Positions 10,230 to 22,786 of a stretch of 64,000 nucleotides of DNA are shown here, one piece after another. The notes beneath the pieces were generated by a model. That model searched no databases. It saw nothing but the letters and a program-made list of their open reading frames with translations, and was not told the DNA's origin. A program made the position numbers and the translations under genes. How positions within the stretch are numbered: the first letter of the stretch is position 1; the number at the start of each line of letters is the position of its first letter. Source of the DNA: Glycine soja (Eukaryota; Streptophyta; Magnoliopsida; Fabales; Fabaceae); NCBI RefSeq assembly GCF_004193775.1, contig NC_041011.1:11497656-11561655 (forward strand), in the 5' to 3' direction.

Positions 10230-13200
10230 TTAGATGATGTTAATTAATTTTCCTTCATCATGATCATTACTATTAGCATGAACGTCGTCAGCTTCTTCTT
10301 CTCCGACAACATTAGGAGTGATTTGTGCGGTCAAAGGACTAACATAGGTGTCCATGTATGAATCATCATCTTCTACATTGACACCAACTGTTTTGCCCTG
10401 GAGAACCACGCAGCACCTTTCATCACAGGGGTCTGGCACTTAAAATACTTACCTAGCTTGTTCTTCCATGATGAAAGGGTCATTGTGGTAACCAAGTTTC
10501 TTTAGGTCTACCAACGTAAATCCTATATCATCGGTGCGTACACCAGTGTTGCTGTCAACCCATTTACATTTGAAAACACATACAGTAAATTCACATAGTT
10601 AAGCTCCCAAATTTCATCAATGAAACCAAAGTAAGGGATGGAAGCAACACAAGGATTGGTGTCATTCACACTTGCGAAGTGTCGAGATTCAGCCCTTAGG
10701 GTGACCCCACTATTCTGCATTGTACTTTTGTCATCTGCTTGTTTATGTCGTATCCTTGCCAAGTTATAACATTTCTTTTAGGCCCATCTGCTAGCTTTCT
10801 TAATGTTTTTGAAGCATTCTCATCTGCAAAGATTGTATCTTTAAACCAATCACAGAAAGTCTTGTTATGCTTTTTCAACACCCAATTCTTTGACATTTTT
10901 GGATTATTCTGTTCGACTAAAGCTTCATGGTTAAGTATGTATGGAAAAACTTCATTACTGTTGTTCAAGACATACAAGTGAGCTTGTAACAAATCTTCTA
11001 CACTTGGAGTGATCACATCCAGTCCTCTTGAACCCTTACCACCCACTCTGTCATCATGCCGAGACTCAGGAAGGCCAATAGGTTTAGCCTTCTCAATGTA
11101 TTCTGAACAAAATTCAATGGCTTCTTCTGCAATGTACCTCTCAACAATAGATGTTGCTGGATGATATAGATTCTTTGTATACCCTTTTAAGATCTTCATG
11201 TATCGCTCAACCGGGTATATCCTCCATAGATAAGCAGGACCATAACATTTGATTTCTCTGACCAGATGCACAATCAAGTGAATCATGATGTCAAAGAAAG
11301 CAAGGGGAAAATACATCTCCAACTGGCACAGTATAATTGCGGCCTCATTTTCCAGCTCATCAAACTTGACAGGATCAATGACTTTGCTACATATAGCATG
11401 GAAGAAAAAGCAAAGGCAAGTTATGGCTAACCTGACTTTGTTTGGCAAGATGTCTCGTATAGCCACGACTAACAATTGTTGCATGAGCACATGACAATCG
11501 TGAGACTTTAACCCTACAAGCTTAAGCTCCTTCAACTGCACAAGGCTCTTAATATTTGAAGAGTATCCTTGTGGAACCTTCACCCGATGAAGACACTGAC
11601 AAAAACTTATCTTCTCCTTTTTGGAAAAAGTATGGCAAGCTGGGGGCAAGTAAATTTTCTTCCCATCAGACCTTGGATGCAACTATGATCGTATCCCCAT
11701 ATCAGCTAGATTTTGACGGGTATTCAAGCCATCCTTCGTCTTGCCATGAATGTTAAGGAGCATCCCAATCACACTGTCACAAACATTTTTCTCCAAATGC
11801 ATAACATCAATACAATGTCTAACGTCTAGATCAGACCAGTACGGAAGATAAAAGAAAATGGACCTCTTCTTCCATATGCAACTCTTACTTTTATCCTTCT
11901 TTTGGGTCTTTCCAAATACAGTATTCAGGTGTTGAACCCGCTAATATACCTGCTCACCAGTCAACGGTATCGGCGCAATATCATGCTCTTGACTTCCATT
12001 AAAAGCTTTTTTCCGTTGTATGTAAGGATGATTGGGTGTTAGAAAGTGTCGATGCCTACTGTCGCAACCTACCCTTCGGCGGGAGGGCGACGCGAGACTC
12101 GCGGGATGCGTGTTCCACGAAAGGAATACGCGCGGAGTCGCCACCAACGTTTATTTGAGGAAAACGTCGGAAAAACCGGAAAAGACGCGATCTACGAACT
12201 TTTAAGTGAAAGGTTCGGGAGTTGTATTTACGCGCGGGGAAGGTATTAGCACCCCACACGTCTGTCACAAGGGACGGCAGCCTTTAATCGAATGTGCAAA
12301 CATGACTTTGATTTTTACGTTCCCTTTTATGTCCTTATATCCTTTATACCCTTTTTATATTTTTTCTCTTTTTGTGGTCGACAAAGGTGTTTCCCTTTGC
12401 TCCTACGTATTCCTCAATTTGCGATGAGGAAATCAGACCTACGTAGTTCTTTCGGAACAAAGTGTTTGGTTTAAGTTTGTTTTTTGTCTTTTTTGCAAAA
12501 TATGTTTTTTATTTGAACAAAAGGTCATTTAAGGTGTTGGACCATTAAACGGTCTTTTGATTTTGAAAGGAGAGAAACGTTAAGGCATTGGACCATTAAT
12601 GATCTCTTGTTTTTGAAAGGAGAGAAACGTTAAGGCATTTGGACCATTAACGATCTCTTGGGGTGGTCGACAAAAGCGGGGCTTTTGCTCCTACGTATCC
12701 TCAATTGCGATGAGGAAATCAGACCTACGTAGTTCTTGCAAAAGCGGTAAAGTCACATGTTGATTTTATGCTTTTGAACGGTCCATGTTAACCGATAAAA
12801 GCAAAGAGGACCGTTTAAGGCGTTGGACCTTAAAACGGTTTTTAGTGATTTTTCGGAAAAAACTTGATTTGTGAGTTGATTTTAGTCTTAGTTTCACTTT
12901 GGTTATTAATCAATTCATTCAAGGAAACTTCCAAAGAAAAACGTCCGATTGATTTTTTTTATTATTTTATTCAAAGATATTTTGATTATTTTATTATTAT
13001 TTTTCAAGATATTTTGATTATTTTATTATTATTTTACTTTTTTTGGTTTAACCGAGGTTATAGCGTGAACGATCGGTTAGATTTCGTTTTAACAGTGATT
13101 AAACGAGATTACAACACAAATGATCGGTTGAAATTCATTTTATCATTTATTAGATGAGAAAACGACTTAAATAAATGGTTAAAGCACGTTAAAAACGGAA

Positions 13201-15579
13201 GAAAAGAAAACTGAAAGTAAACGAAATTAAAGTGAAAGTACACAAAACAAGAAATGAATTGAAAGTCTCGAATTCGAAAACTTACCCGTTGAAGAACGAA
13301 GAACGAACGAAGAACGGATGAAGAACGGTGAAGAACGACGAAGAACGATGAAGAATTTCCACAGAATCGCTTACGGAAGCGTTACAGAAGCACTTCGACT
13401 CGATTTTTCTTCACAAAAACGTGTTTTTTGCCCAAAATAGCCGAAATGCATAGCCAAAGGGGTCTTGAACATTTTGAAACAGCTCCCCCCTCCCCTATTT
13501 ATAGAAAAAAAAGGGAGGTGCTTGCCGCCCAAAGACTTAATGAAGAAGATTTCTAAGCGCACCCGAATTACTAAGTTCACCCCCCTTTTCGTATTTTACG
13601 GAAAAGTTACGGAAGCCTTACGGAAGTGTTTTCGAATTTGATTTTCATCTTTTTTTCTCTTCCCTTTCACCAATGTTAAGTGGAATATGCTTACCCAAGG
13701 TTTTCGGAAATTTTACGGAAGTATTACGGAAGTCGCGGAAGCCCCGGAAACCATTTTTCAAAAACGTGGAGGAGCTTGCCGCCCAGTTGCTTCCTCCTTA
13801 AGCAACCCAACTTCCAAAATATTCCGGAAGGGCCTAGATTTGAATTGCTATTTACACCCCTATCTTGATAAGTTCACCCCCCTTACCTTTTTTGGTGATT
13901 CTTTTTTCGTAAAGTTACGGAAACTTACGAATCTCGTAACGATACTTGTTTTCTTTCCGTAATGTTACGAAACCTTGCGGATTACATAATCATCCCCTTT
14001 TTGACTTACGGAATGTTACGGAATCTCACTTAATTATGCAACGATGCTTCCATTTGATTTCCGGTGTGTCACGGAAACTTACGGATTGTGCATCAATATT
14101 TTTTGGTTTTCCGGCATGTCCTGGAATTTCACAAATTGCCTAATGATGGGTGCCAAGCACCTCACAAGGACCAAAGAAAGGTCGCATGTCATCAAGCAAA
14201 GGTCCCCGGACGAAATTAGGGTATGACACCTACTGTAGACTATTTTTCTTCCATGTTTTAGTTGTATGTAGCTTGTGTTTTCTTCACAGATGGGGCATGC
14301 ATGATGACCCTTAACACTGTAACCGCTGAGATTCCCATATGCTGGAAAGTCATTAATGGTACAAAAAAGCATTGCACGCATTTCGAACGTCTCCTTGTGA
14401 AACACATCAAACACTACAACCCCCTCATCCCACAACTTTCTCAGATCTTCAACCAACGGACTTAGATAAACATCAATGTCATTTCCTGGCTGTCTTGGGC
14501 CCGATGTCATCATAGACAACATCATGTATTTTCGCTTCATGCATAACCAAGGAGGCAAATTGTAAATTACTAGTAGAATTGGCCATGAACTGTGTTGAGT
14601 ACTTAAGGTGCCATATGGATTCATTCCACCACTGGCTAGTCAAAGTCTAAGATTTCTTGGCTCTTTCCCGAAATTCGGATACAAACCATCAATCTTCTTC
14701 CACTACGAGCAATCAGCCGGATGACAGACCATTCCATCAGAAATCCTTCTATTTGCATGCCATGTAAGGTCTTTTTCGTCATCCTCATTAGAAAAAAGAC
14801 GCTTAAACCTTGGAATGATTAGAAGATACCACAAAACCTTTGCTGGGGGGGCCCTTGTTGGACTTTTCATCAGAACTGCTTTCCTCTTCATCCTTCACTT
14901 TGTACCGTGAAGTCCCACAGATAGGGCATTTCGACATTTCTTGGAATTCATGCCTGTACAGTATGCAATCATTAGGGCAAGCATGAATCTTCTGATACTC
15001 CATACCCAAGGGACACAATATCTTTTTCGCCTTATAGTAAGTTTTAGGCAGCGTGTTGTCCTCAGGAAGCAGATTATGCACTACCTCAAGCAGTGAGGTG
15101 AAACTTTTGTCACTCCACCCGTACCTAGCCTTCACATTAACCAGACTTAACACCGTAGACAACAGGGTTAAGGAATTCTTGCACCCCGTATACAAAGGCT
15201 TCTTTGAATCACTCTGCAATCCTTCATACACAGGGGTGTGTGCTTCCTGAAAAGACTCTTGTCCAAGGTCACGAATCATGTCCTCCAAGAGATCTCCCAT
15301 TTCTACATCAAGCGGTTCAGATTGGGACCCACTCTGCATGTCAGTCAATTCACCATGCCATATCCACACCGTGTAATTCTTCTTGATCCCATCACACAAT
15401 AGATGCTCACGTATGTCATCCAGTAGTTGTCGTCTTCCGTTCAAACAGTTGATGCAAGGACAATAATATTTTCCTTCTTCATTTAGTCGACCTCTTTCTG
15501 AAGCAAATTGCAAGAACTGCTCCGTGCCATCCTCATATTCTAGGCTCATGCGACTTTGATTCATCCAACTTCGATCCAT
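10230..15579 (-). pseudogene. CACTA (En/Spm) transposase, TNP2 type, broken
   Basis: Read on the - strand. 15579-14803 starts with ATG and encodes the N-terminal transposase-associated domain (MDRSWM, CPCINC), then the pre-TNP2 region (CPNDCILYR, CPICGTSRY). 14624-14229 covers part of the TNP2 domain (GNDIDVYLSPLVEDL, FCTINDFPAYGNLSG, HACPICEE). After the LTR insertion the frame resumes at 12054 (CIDVMHLEKNV) and continues through 11682-10696 (LKSHDCHVLMQQL, LWRIYPVERYMKILKGY; DUF4218-like) and 10762-10523 (DUF4216-like). Stops and frame changes are scattered, including one near 12050-11940 and one near 11690, so it was already dying or has decayed since. The normal role is binding and cutting CACTA ends. 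Confidence 0.85.
12055..14233 (-). mobile_element. Solo LTR in the CACTA transposase
   Basis: A 2169-bp LTR occupies 12060-14228 with a perfect CCTAC duplication at 12055-12059 and 14229-14233. On the - strand it runs from TGTCATACCC to GGTTGCGACA, matching the LTR at 6162-8041 in order and content: CTACGTA hairpins at 12400-12449 and 12688-12736, the GGTCCAACGCC-type units (12530-12660) and a TATA box near 13495-13506 (- strand). There is no interior, so this is the remnant of an element lost by LTR-LTR recombination. It splits the TNP2 domain and postdates the CACTA insertion. Confidence 0.92.
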
Positions 15580-15599
15580 CTAAGCAATTCCATGCATGA

Positions 15600-16917
15600 A
15601 AATCTCACTTTTTTATTTATAGGTGTGGCCCTATCCCATTTAGGAAGACTGCCTTTTATGTTAGCTTCAAACGTCATGGTTAACATTATTTTGAACAATT
15701 TGACTAAATTTTGACAGCATTTCGCATTGGTCTCCAAGTACACGACATGACATCGATGAAATTAATTTTCCGATAATCAAGTATGCACTCAGAGAACAAC
15801 TTGAAATGCATTGTACCGAAATTTCATCAAATTAATCAAAATAATAATAACCTTAACGAATGAATCTAACATAAAAATACCAGTCTCCCCAAACTGTCCA
15901 AACGGACAATTCAAGACTAAATACAATGACTAATGCAAACTGTCCGCAAGAATCATTGCATTCAGTCTCAAACGGGAATCTAAGGTTCACTCAGCATGAA
16001 CAACAATTGTTTATATAGCAAATTACATTGATGACATACAAGAACATACAAAAGGTAAATTTCGATTACAGACAAATATCGACATCAACAGTTCTTTATG
16101 TAACTAATTTCAAATTCTGGGCTTGGAGGGTGCTTATGCTTTATTATTGTAGTTGGGTATATGTGTGCGTGTGTGTGTGTATCATGAGGGTGTGTGTGTG
16201 TCTTTGTGTGTGATAAGGGTGTATGTGTGTCTTTGTGTGTGATGAGGGTGTATCTATGTGTGTGTATCATGAGGGTGTGTGTGTGGAAGCATAAGATTAC
16301 ATAGCAATCTTCATGCTGCTTCATTGTATCTTAATCCCAAGTACGCAATTTCAATTTAGGGGAGGACATAAATTTGGAAATTGAGTGGAAGCATAAGATT
16401 GCAAACATGGTTTAAAATTGTAGTTCCCAACCGCAATTGCAGATGCAATATTATGTTTTTTAAGGTTTCTATAAACTTAATTAGACTAAAATAACTAAAT
16501 TTTCATCAACAATTGTTCGTCATTGCTATTTGTAATACAACTACAAGTCTAACTTTAAAACCCTAATTAGAAACTGTAAAATACTAAGGTTTCTTCTTAC
16601 AACCTTAAATCATGCAAGAGAGAAAGTTTTCCCTTGTCTCAAAATATGGGTCAGTAGTAGTGACTGACTTTGTATACCTTTTGGGTTTGTCTTCATTTAT
16701 AGAATCTATGGAGAAAGAGTGAACCCATGTGGAGATTGACATGTGAATTTGTACCCTAATTTGGTCCCTTGATTGGGAATTCCCTATTTTAAGGTGTTGA
16801 GAAGTAGTGTATTGATAGTTTGGGAGAAGGGTTAGGTCTTGAAGGTGAGATTTTCATGTGGAAGGTGGTTTGTTTCAAATCGAAGTGTGAGATATGCTGA
16901 GCTCTAATGATTGAGAC
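15600..16917. repeat. Spacer with GT-rich minisatellite
   Basis: No gene seen. 16158-16284 holds interspersed GTGTGTGT runs with repeated TGATGAGGGTGTAT or ATCATGAGGGTGTGTGTG units. The phrase GTGGAAGCATAAGATT occurs at both about 16283 and 16387, a short direct duplication flanking about 100 bases. The last 250 bases before 16918 may be the 5' flank of the captured WDR44-like exon. Confidence 0.6.
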
Positions 16918-17571
16918 ATGGATGTGTTCTTTGACTCAGTGGATAGTTTGTCAGCTCAAGATTTTGTTTTAGCCAAAGAAGAGTTTGGTTCTGGAAGGTG
17001 TGGTTATGACGAAATTTGGGTGAAGGAGCCTGTTAGTGTGAAGGAGAGGAGGGAACGTTTTTTGCAGGGTTTAGGCTTACTTGATTCTTCTTCCAAGGTT
17101 TGTTCACAAGAGAAAATGAGCTTAGATGACTCATCCATAAGCTTGGGATTGGAGAGGATCAGGGAGTGCAGTGGGGCAATCTCAAATGCTTGCATTTTGC
17201 ATACTGATCAAGTAGTATCTGAGAAGTGGATTCTCTCTGGGGGCAAAGCAGCTTCTAAAGAAAAAATCTCTTTGGATGAATTCAAAGGGTGTCCCCAAGA
17301 TGAAGCAGAAGCAAACATTCAAGGAAAAGACCATGAGTTCTCTTCTATAGCTCAGGAGCATAGACCCAAAGAAGCTGTTTCACAAGAAGAATTTCAGGAT
17401 TTTGATATGAGTAAAAGAAAGAAGAAAAACTGGTGGAAGTGCTTTGTCAACCTCAGGAAAAGTGGTGAAGGAAATGTAAGGTCCAAATTGAATGCAGGGA
17501 CAAATAAAACTCGAAGAATAAAGGTGAAGCGGAATAAAAAGAGGTGGCTACATATGTTGCAAAGAGGTTAG
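16918..17571 (+). pseudogene. WDR44-like protein, N-terminal fragment
   Basis: An open frame of 217 codons from a real ATG. Residues 3-10 (VFFDSVDSL) and about 29-53 (YDEIWVKEPVSVKERRERF, then LQGLGLL) match the conserved N-terminus of plant WD-repeat proteins of the WDR44 type. The C-terminal stretch is strongly basic (RRIKVKRNKKRW), the segment that in full proteins leads into the WD40 propeller. Here the frame stops just after it and no WD repeats follow; 270 bases later an exon of a different gene begins. It is therefore a fragment, probably captured, that still has an open frame. Subfamily from motif memory; not certain which paralogue is the source. Confidence 0.65.
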
Positions 17572-17841
17572 AGCACACAAGTGGTTAGAGCTTTGACTCT
17601 AACTTTTGGATCAAGGCTTGCTACATATGTTCTACATTTTCGTTGTCCCTGCTATTTTGCTCATTACATTTTATGTAAAATTGCTATATGTCAGTTGTAA
17701 TGGTTTCACTGTTTTGGACTGTGGCTTCATCTGTGTGTTTTCACTATACACAAATACTTGCATATAGTGTTATAGATTAAGTCATCAGTCATATTCTTTT
17801 AAACTCACTGAATTATTTTATCAATAGTTTGTGTTTGGTAG

Positions 17842-18067
17842 GTGTTGCAAAGGTTGTAGTTAAAAAGGGGAAGACACAACTCTTTAAGGATGGCAACCCA
17901 ATGGTGTACAATGGAGTTGTTGATAGAATAATTGGGAGGCCACCTCCCAAGACCGGGGATGTTGTTCTGGTAGCAGATGGGACTAAGAAACCAATTGGAT
18001 GGGGCATGTACAACTCAGTTTCTATGTTCTGTGTTCGGCTCATGCAGCTTGAAGATGAAGCTACTAG
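17842..18067 (+). pseudogene. Single exon of a PUA-domain rRNA methyltransferase-like gene
   Basis: An exon with an AG acceptor at 17840-17841 and a GT donor at 18068, encoding GVAKVVVKKGKTQLFKDGNP, then DRIIGRPPPKTGDVVLVADG and WGMYNSVSMFCVRLMQL. This is the N-terminal PUA-like part of plant homologues of bacterial RlmI, SAM-dependent rRNA cytosine methyltransferases. The catalytic Rossmann domain and all other exons are absent. The exon lies 270 bases after an unrelated WDR44-like fragment on the same strand, which points to capture by a transposon. The donor site is followed by unrelated AT-rich sequence. Confidence 0.7.
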
Positions 18068-20300
18068 GTTTGTATATTATATACACACATTACTAGTATT
18101 TATTCTTTTCTGTTTCAGCTTAAGCCCATTGAACAAACAATGTAGGACAAACCAAGAGTGTGCTTCTTGGCTAGGTACTCCCTTGATAAACAAAGCAAGA
18201 GTACTTCTCTTGGGCAAGGTATTCCCTTGACTAAAAAACCAAGAATAGTCCTCTAGTGTAGAGTGCTCCTCTAACTCAAGTTTAAGATATTTTCTAAAGA
18301 AATGGAATTCTGTTGTTATTATGCCAAAAGTCTTCCAAGCATATAGTACATAAAGCCAAAAGGGTATGGATAATAAAAATCCTAGATAAATCCTAATAGA
18401 ATATGACATTATAATCAAAATGTGATTTTCCTAAGCTATGAAATCCTGATCAAATAAAATATCTTAACATGATAATATTTACCCAAGAATATGTTTTTTC
18501 TAAATTTGATAAGAATAAGAATAATTCCTAAATAACACAATAATTCTTAATATTGCTTTTCAAAGTAGATTTCGAATCAAACATATAAATACCTGAGTTC
18601 GAGGCTTCAGCACAATTGACTTTCCAGCAATGACCGCAGGACCACTTTTAATTTCGAAACAGCAATGACCACAGGATCAACAATGGATGACTGTCTTTGA
18701 TACAACAAATGCTTCAATCTTTTTCCAGTCACTGTCAAATCTGATACAGAATGAAGAAACAAAAAAAAATTATTATACCATGCTTTTCTATCTGCAAGAA
18801 ACAAATTGATAGAATCTAAAAGTGCAAAATTATAAATACAATAGTGTCCTAGAACTAATACTTTATATCACTTTACATTTTACAATATCTAGCAAGTCAG
18901 TATTATCAGAGTATTTGAAAGACTAAACATCAACAATTAAAAAAATCAAGAAAACAATTGATTTACTTCCACATTATATTGATAGAACTTAACATTATAT
19001 CATCACCAGTAAAATTCCGGAAAATATATACAATGCATTCTAAGTATTAACAGAATTAGTATAATACATTTCTTCAACAGAACTGTAAAAAAAATCTCTA
19101 CCATGTTAAAGTTCAGAATGAGTTTACATTAGGGTAGTGTTGCCAGACTACTTACGCATCGAGGTCAAGCACCTTCCCAATGGTGCAGTGTTGCTTAAGT
19201 CTCACCTACTCTACAAATCAAACATGGAAGATGATAAAGGCATATCTGCTTCGATCAGTCCATAGTAGGTTCCTTGGGATATGCCACTCTCACAAGACCT
19301 GAAATTATTTATAGCCTTACAGGGATGAACAAGGTCTATCAATTCTTTCACAAACCCTGAGGAGAACTGGAAAGTGGTACATTGTATTCATAAAGATACC
19401 TTAAAGGTACCATCATTCATACCTTAAAGGTACACACAGAACTACACTTGTTTTATGTCCAAGAGATGGTCATCAACATGAATCCCACTGTCTCACATAA
19501 CAGCTCAAATAAGCTAACTGGTGTTGAGTTGCATGACAAACTTAGGGTATCCAACCCATTTTCATTAATCCATTCTCCTTGAGTGTGACAGGAATATTAG
19601 AGTAACCACTCATGTGGTAATTAAAGAAGTCAATTCCTAACTCCAAATATGTGTGTTTGGATATGACATTTCAAACGGGTAAAGTAATTATCGGGGTATT
19701 TAAATTACTATTTAATGAAATGCTCCATTTGGATACTCAAAGAATTTAGCAAGAGCATAATATAAAATTGGAGATTATATTAGTACTTAGAATAACTAAA
19801 AGGATAATAAATTGTGTCTTAATTAGTTTAATAAAATAGGTTTTGTTACTAGTAGAAGTGGCCTGTCATACATAAGTGGCTTAGATTAAATATAGAATTG
19901 AACCCAAGTGACTCTAGTTTAATTAGTTGGGGGTTTCTAGTCTCACCCCCAAATCTCATCCCCCAGCATTGGTAAAATTACCTACCTACCATCTTCCCTC
20001 ACAATCTTCTCTTACGACACTCCCACCATCTCTTCTCTCATTTTTTTTACATCACATCGTAGGGGCAGGAGGTTAACATCAACATTGGTATAGAGAATGG
20101 AGAGTATAGTATAGTAGGGTTTGGCTATTTATATAGACAAATGAAATGAGAATGGAGAGTGTTGGTTGGTGGGGGCAAGGGAGTAAGTACAGTCTGTAAA
20201 GGACAAGCCCTTCGTCCTCTCCTCTCCCCAATTTCATTCACTACTCTGCTGTTTGGGTGTTCCTACAACTACTGCTATAACCTTGATGATGGATACATAG

Positions 20301-20343
<43 letters not shown>

Positions 20344-21469
20344 ATTGATTATGCTAGAGTGGACAACGAGTAAGAAAATAAGAGCATGTCTGGTAAAGGG
20401 AAAGGAGTGGGAGGGTGCAAATAGAATGATGCACCCACTATTCCTAATTTCCATTCTCACATGGGATGGGGTTTCTATCTTCTACCATTGATTTGAATGA
20501 TCAATCATCTCATTCTCCCTCAACGGATCCTTCCTCTGTATTGCTACCACTTACTTAATAAAGAAAATGGCAGTGATATATCTTTGGGTACAATAGTTTA
20601 TTAAACAATAATTAGTTATCAACATTTGTGGTTCTAAATAATAAGGAGTTAAACAGGTTTAAATTCAAGATAAATAACACAAATATTGAGAAAAATTTAG
20701 GTCCATTATTTATTCAAGTTTTAGGTTAGTTAGAAGAAGTTGAGCAAAATAAAAATAATAAGGAGTTCAACATAGCCTTATATTATTAGGTTAGTTAGAA
20801 GAAGTTGAGCAAAATAAAAATTAGGTTAATAACAATATTAGCTGGGTTAATTTAATGACTAAATAATTACTTATTAATTTATTATCTTTTCCTAGTATGT
20901 AAGTCACTTATATACCTACCTTCTCTAGTCTTTGGCTTGTTTGCCAAATTTTATAAAGTTACACTTTTAATTAGTTTTTATAAAATGTAAATTTTATTAG
21001 TTTAGTTATTAAAATAAATCAAGGTTTTTACCTGTTATGGACCAAGGCTTGTTATGGACCAATTCTTAAGGCCTGACCTAGCCTATTTCAAAGCCCAGAC
21101 TAGTCTGATAAGCCAGAAATTAACTCTGTCACCTCATTCTCAGTCTCGCCAACGAACGAATAACAGTCCCAAATTTTCCATCAATCTAATTCTATTTTAA
21201 TTTATTTATTTTATTTCTAGCCATGATTGTTTCTGTTTGTTTGGATTCAACTCTAGTCTTTTGTGTTGGAAACAGTTTCTTATTTTGATTCAGCTCTAGT
21301 TTTGTGTTTGACAGTAAATTAAAAAAGAAAAGAAATCACAAAGTGCATACAATGGGGGAACACATGAATGCATGGTATAAAAAGTCATTAATGACATAAG
21401 AAGAAAAAAGGCTTCAGGCTTCATATAACTCTTGTGCTAATCAATGTTATTTGGGTGCTTTTAATTCAG
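18068..21469. other. Non-coding mosaic between gene fragments
   Basis: About 3.4 kb with no complete gene. Contents seen: a pure CT microsatellite at 20304-20342; a direct repeat of TAGGTTAGTTAGAAGAAGTT and following GAGCAAAATAAAAA (about 20724 and 20790); a short - strand frame (18607-18804) of unknown type. The earlier lipoxygenase exons were sought here and not found; only the end of an intron (AATTCAG at 21463-21469) precedes the last exon. Confidence 0.55.
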
Positions 21470-21680
21470 AGGAGTTGCTGTTAAGGATCCATCTGCTCCC
21501 CATGGAGTTCGACTTTTGATCGAGGACTATCCTTATGCTTCTGATGGACTAGAGATATGGGATGCTATCAAGTCTTGGGTGGAAGAATATGTCTCATTCT
21601 ACTACAAGTTAGATGAGGAACTTCAAAAAGACCCCGAGCTCCAGGCTTGGAGGAAAGAACTTGTAGAGGTGGGTCATGGG

Positions 21681-22786
21681 TGAAATTCTGATACTGGGGA
21701 CAGATGTCGTACAGGATGTCACGACATCACGCTTCAGAACATGCAGATTATATTTGACAGTGTGAACAGTTTAAACAAGTAAATAACACTAGAGAATTGT
21801 TAACCCAGTTCGGTGCAACCTCACCTACATCTGGGGGCTACCAAGCCAGGGAGGAAATCCACTAAAATAGTGTTAGTTCGAAGATCTAACAGCCACTGTT
21901 TACAACCTTCTCACCTAACCACTACCCGTGCAATCTCTACCTAAGAGCCACTCTTAGATATGAGAACCCCTCTCACTCCCTCTCAAACACTCTCCCGTGT
22001 TTACAATTAAATCGAATACACACCAGAGATTACTCTCTGAACAAAGAGATCAACTCCACACACTATAGAGATCAACTCTACACACTCAGGTCCAACACTT
22101 GATGTTATGGTGACATCAAGGTGGCTCACAAAACACTCAAGTCCCAAAACTCACAAAATAACTCTTCAATCCCGGACTTGGTTCAGAACTCGTGCAGCCT
22201 TCATGTTTATATAGCAGTGTGCGTTTCTGGGCTGCAACTAGTTGAGCTGGATGAGATCTATCACTTTCCTGAAAATCTGCACTTAAAGATCTAAAAGATC
22301 AAGTTTGATCTTTTAGTTTTTATCTTTAATCTTTAATCCCTGAACGAACTATTCAAGTTTGTAATTCGAACTTTAATTATCTTTTAATTCGTTCCAAGAG
22401 ATAGATCGTCTAATCTGTTGCTAACTGCACAATAATCTGTTAAAGAGATAACAGATTTATGTGTCCAGTATTTTCGGGCCGGATGTCAGGACATTGTATC
22501 CGACATCGTGGATCCTGCACAATCTGTTAAAGATATAACAGATTTATGTGTCCAGTATTTTCGGGCAGGATGTCCTGGACATTGTATCCGACATCGTGGA
22601 TCCTGCAGCTTCAATTCTTCATTTGACATTTTCTTTTGCCTTGTGCATTGTGCAGTCCGATCTGATTCCTTGACATAACGTTGGACATCATGTGCACAAC
22701 TCCAGCTTTCCTTCATTGTCTAAGTGCTTATGTTTTAACAAAATTTTAGCCAATCTTTTAAAGCTCAGTAAAGCTAAGCACTAACA
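21681..22786 (-). repeat. 3' LTR of the SIRE1-like element
   Basis: 1106 bp, the downstream LTR in element direction. It starts (element strand) TGTTAGTGCTTAGC and ends ATCAGAATTTCA. It contains two tandem copies of an about 85-bp unit with GTCCAGTATTTTCGGGC and ATTGTATCCGACATCGTGGA (22430-22615). Confidence 0.95.

Noticed and set aside
16650..16670. GTAGTAGTGACTG as the 5' CACTA terminus for the transposase
   Set aside because: No subterminal repeats, and no T-rich run precedes it as at 34223-34236.
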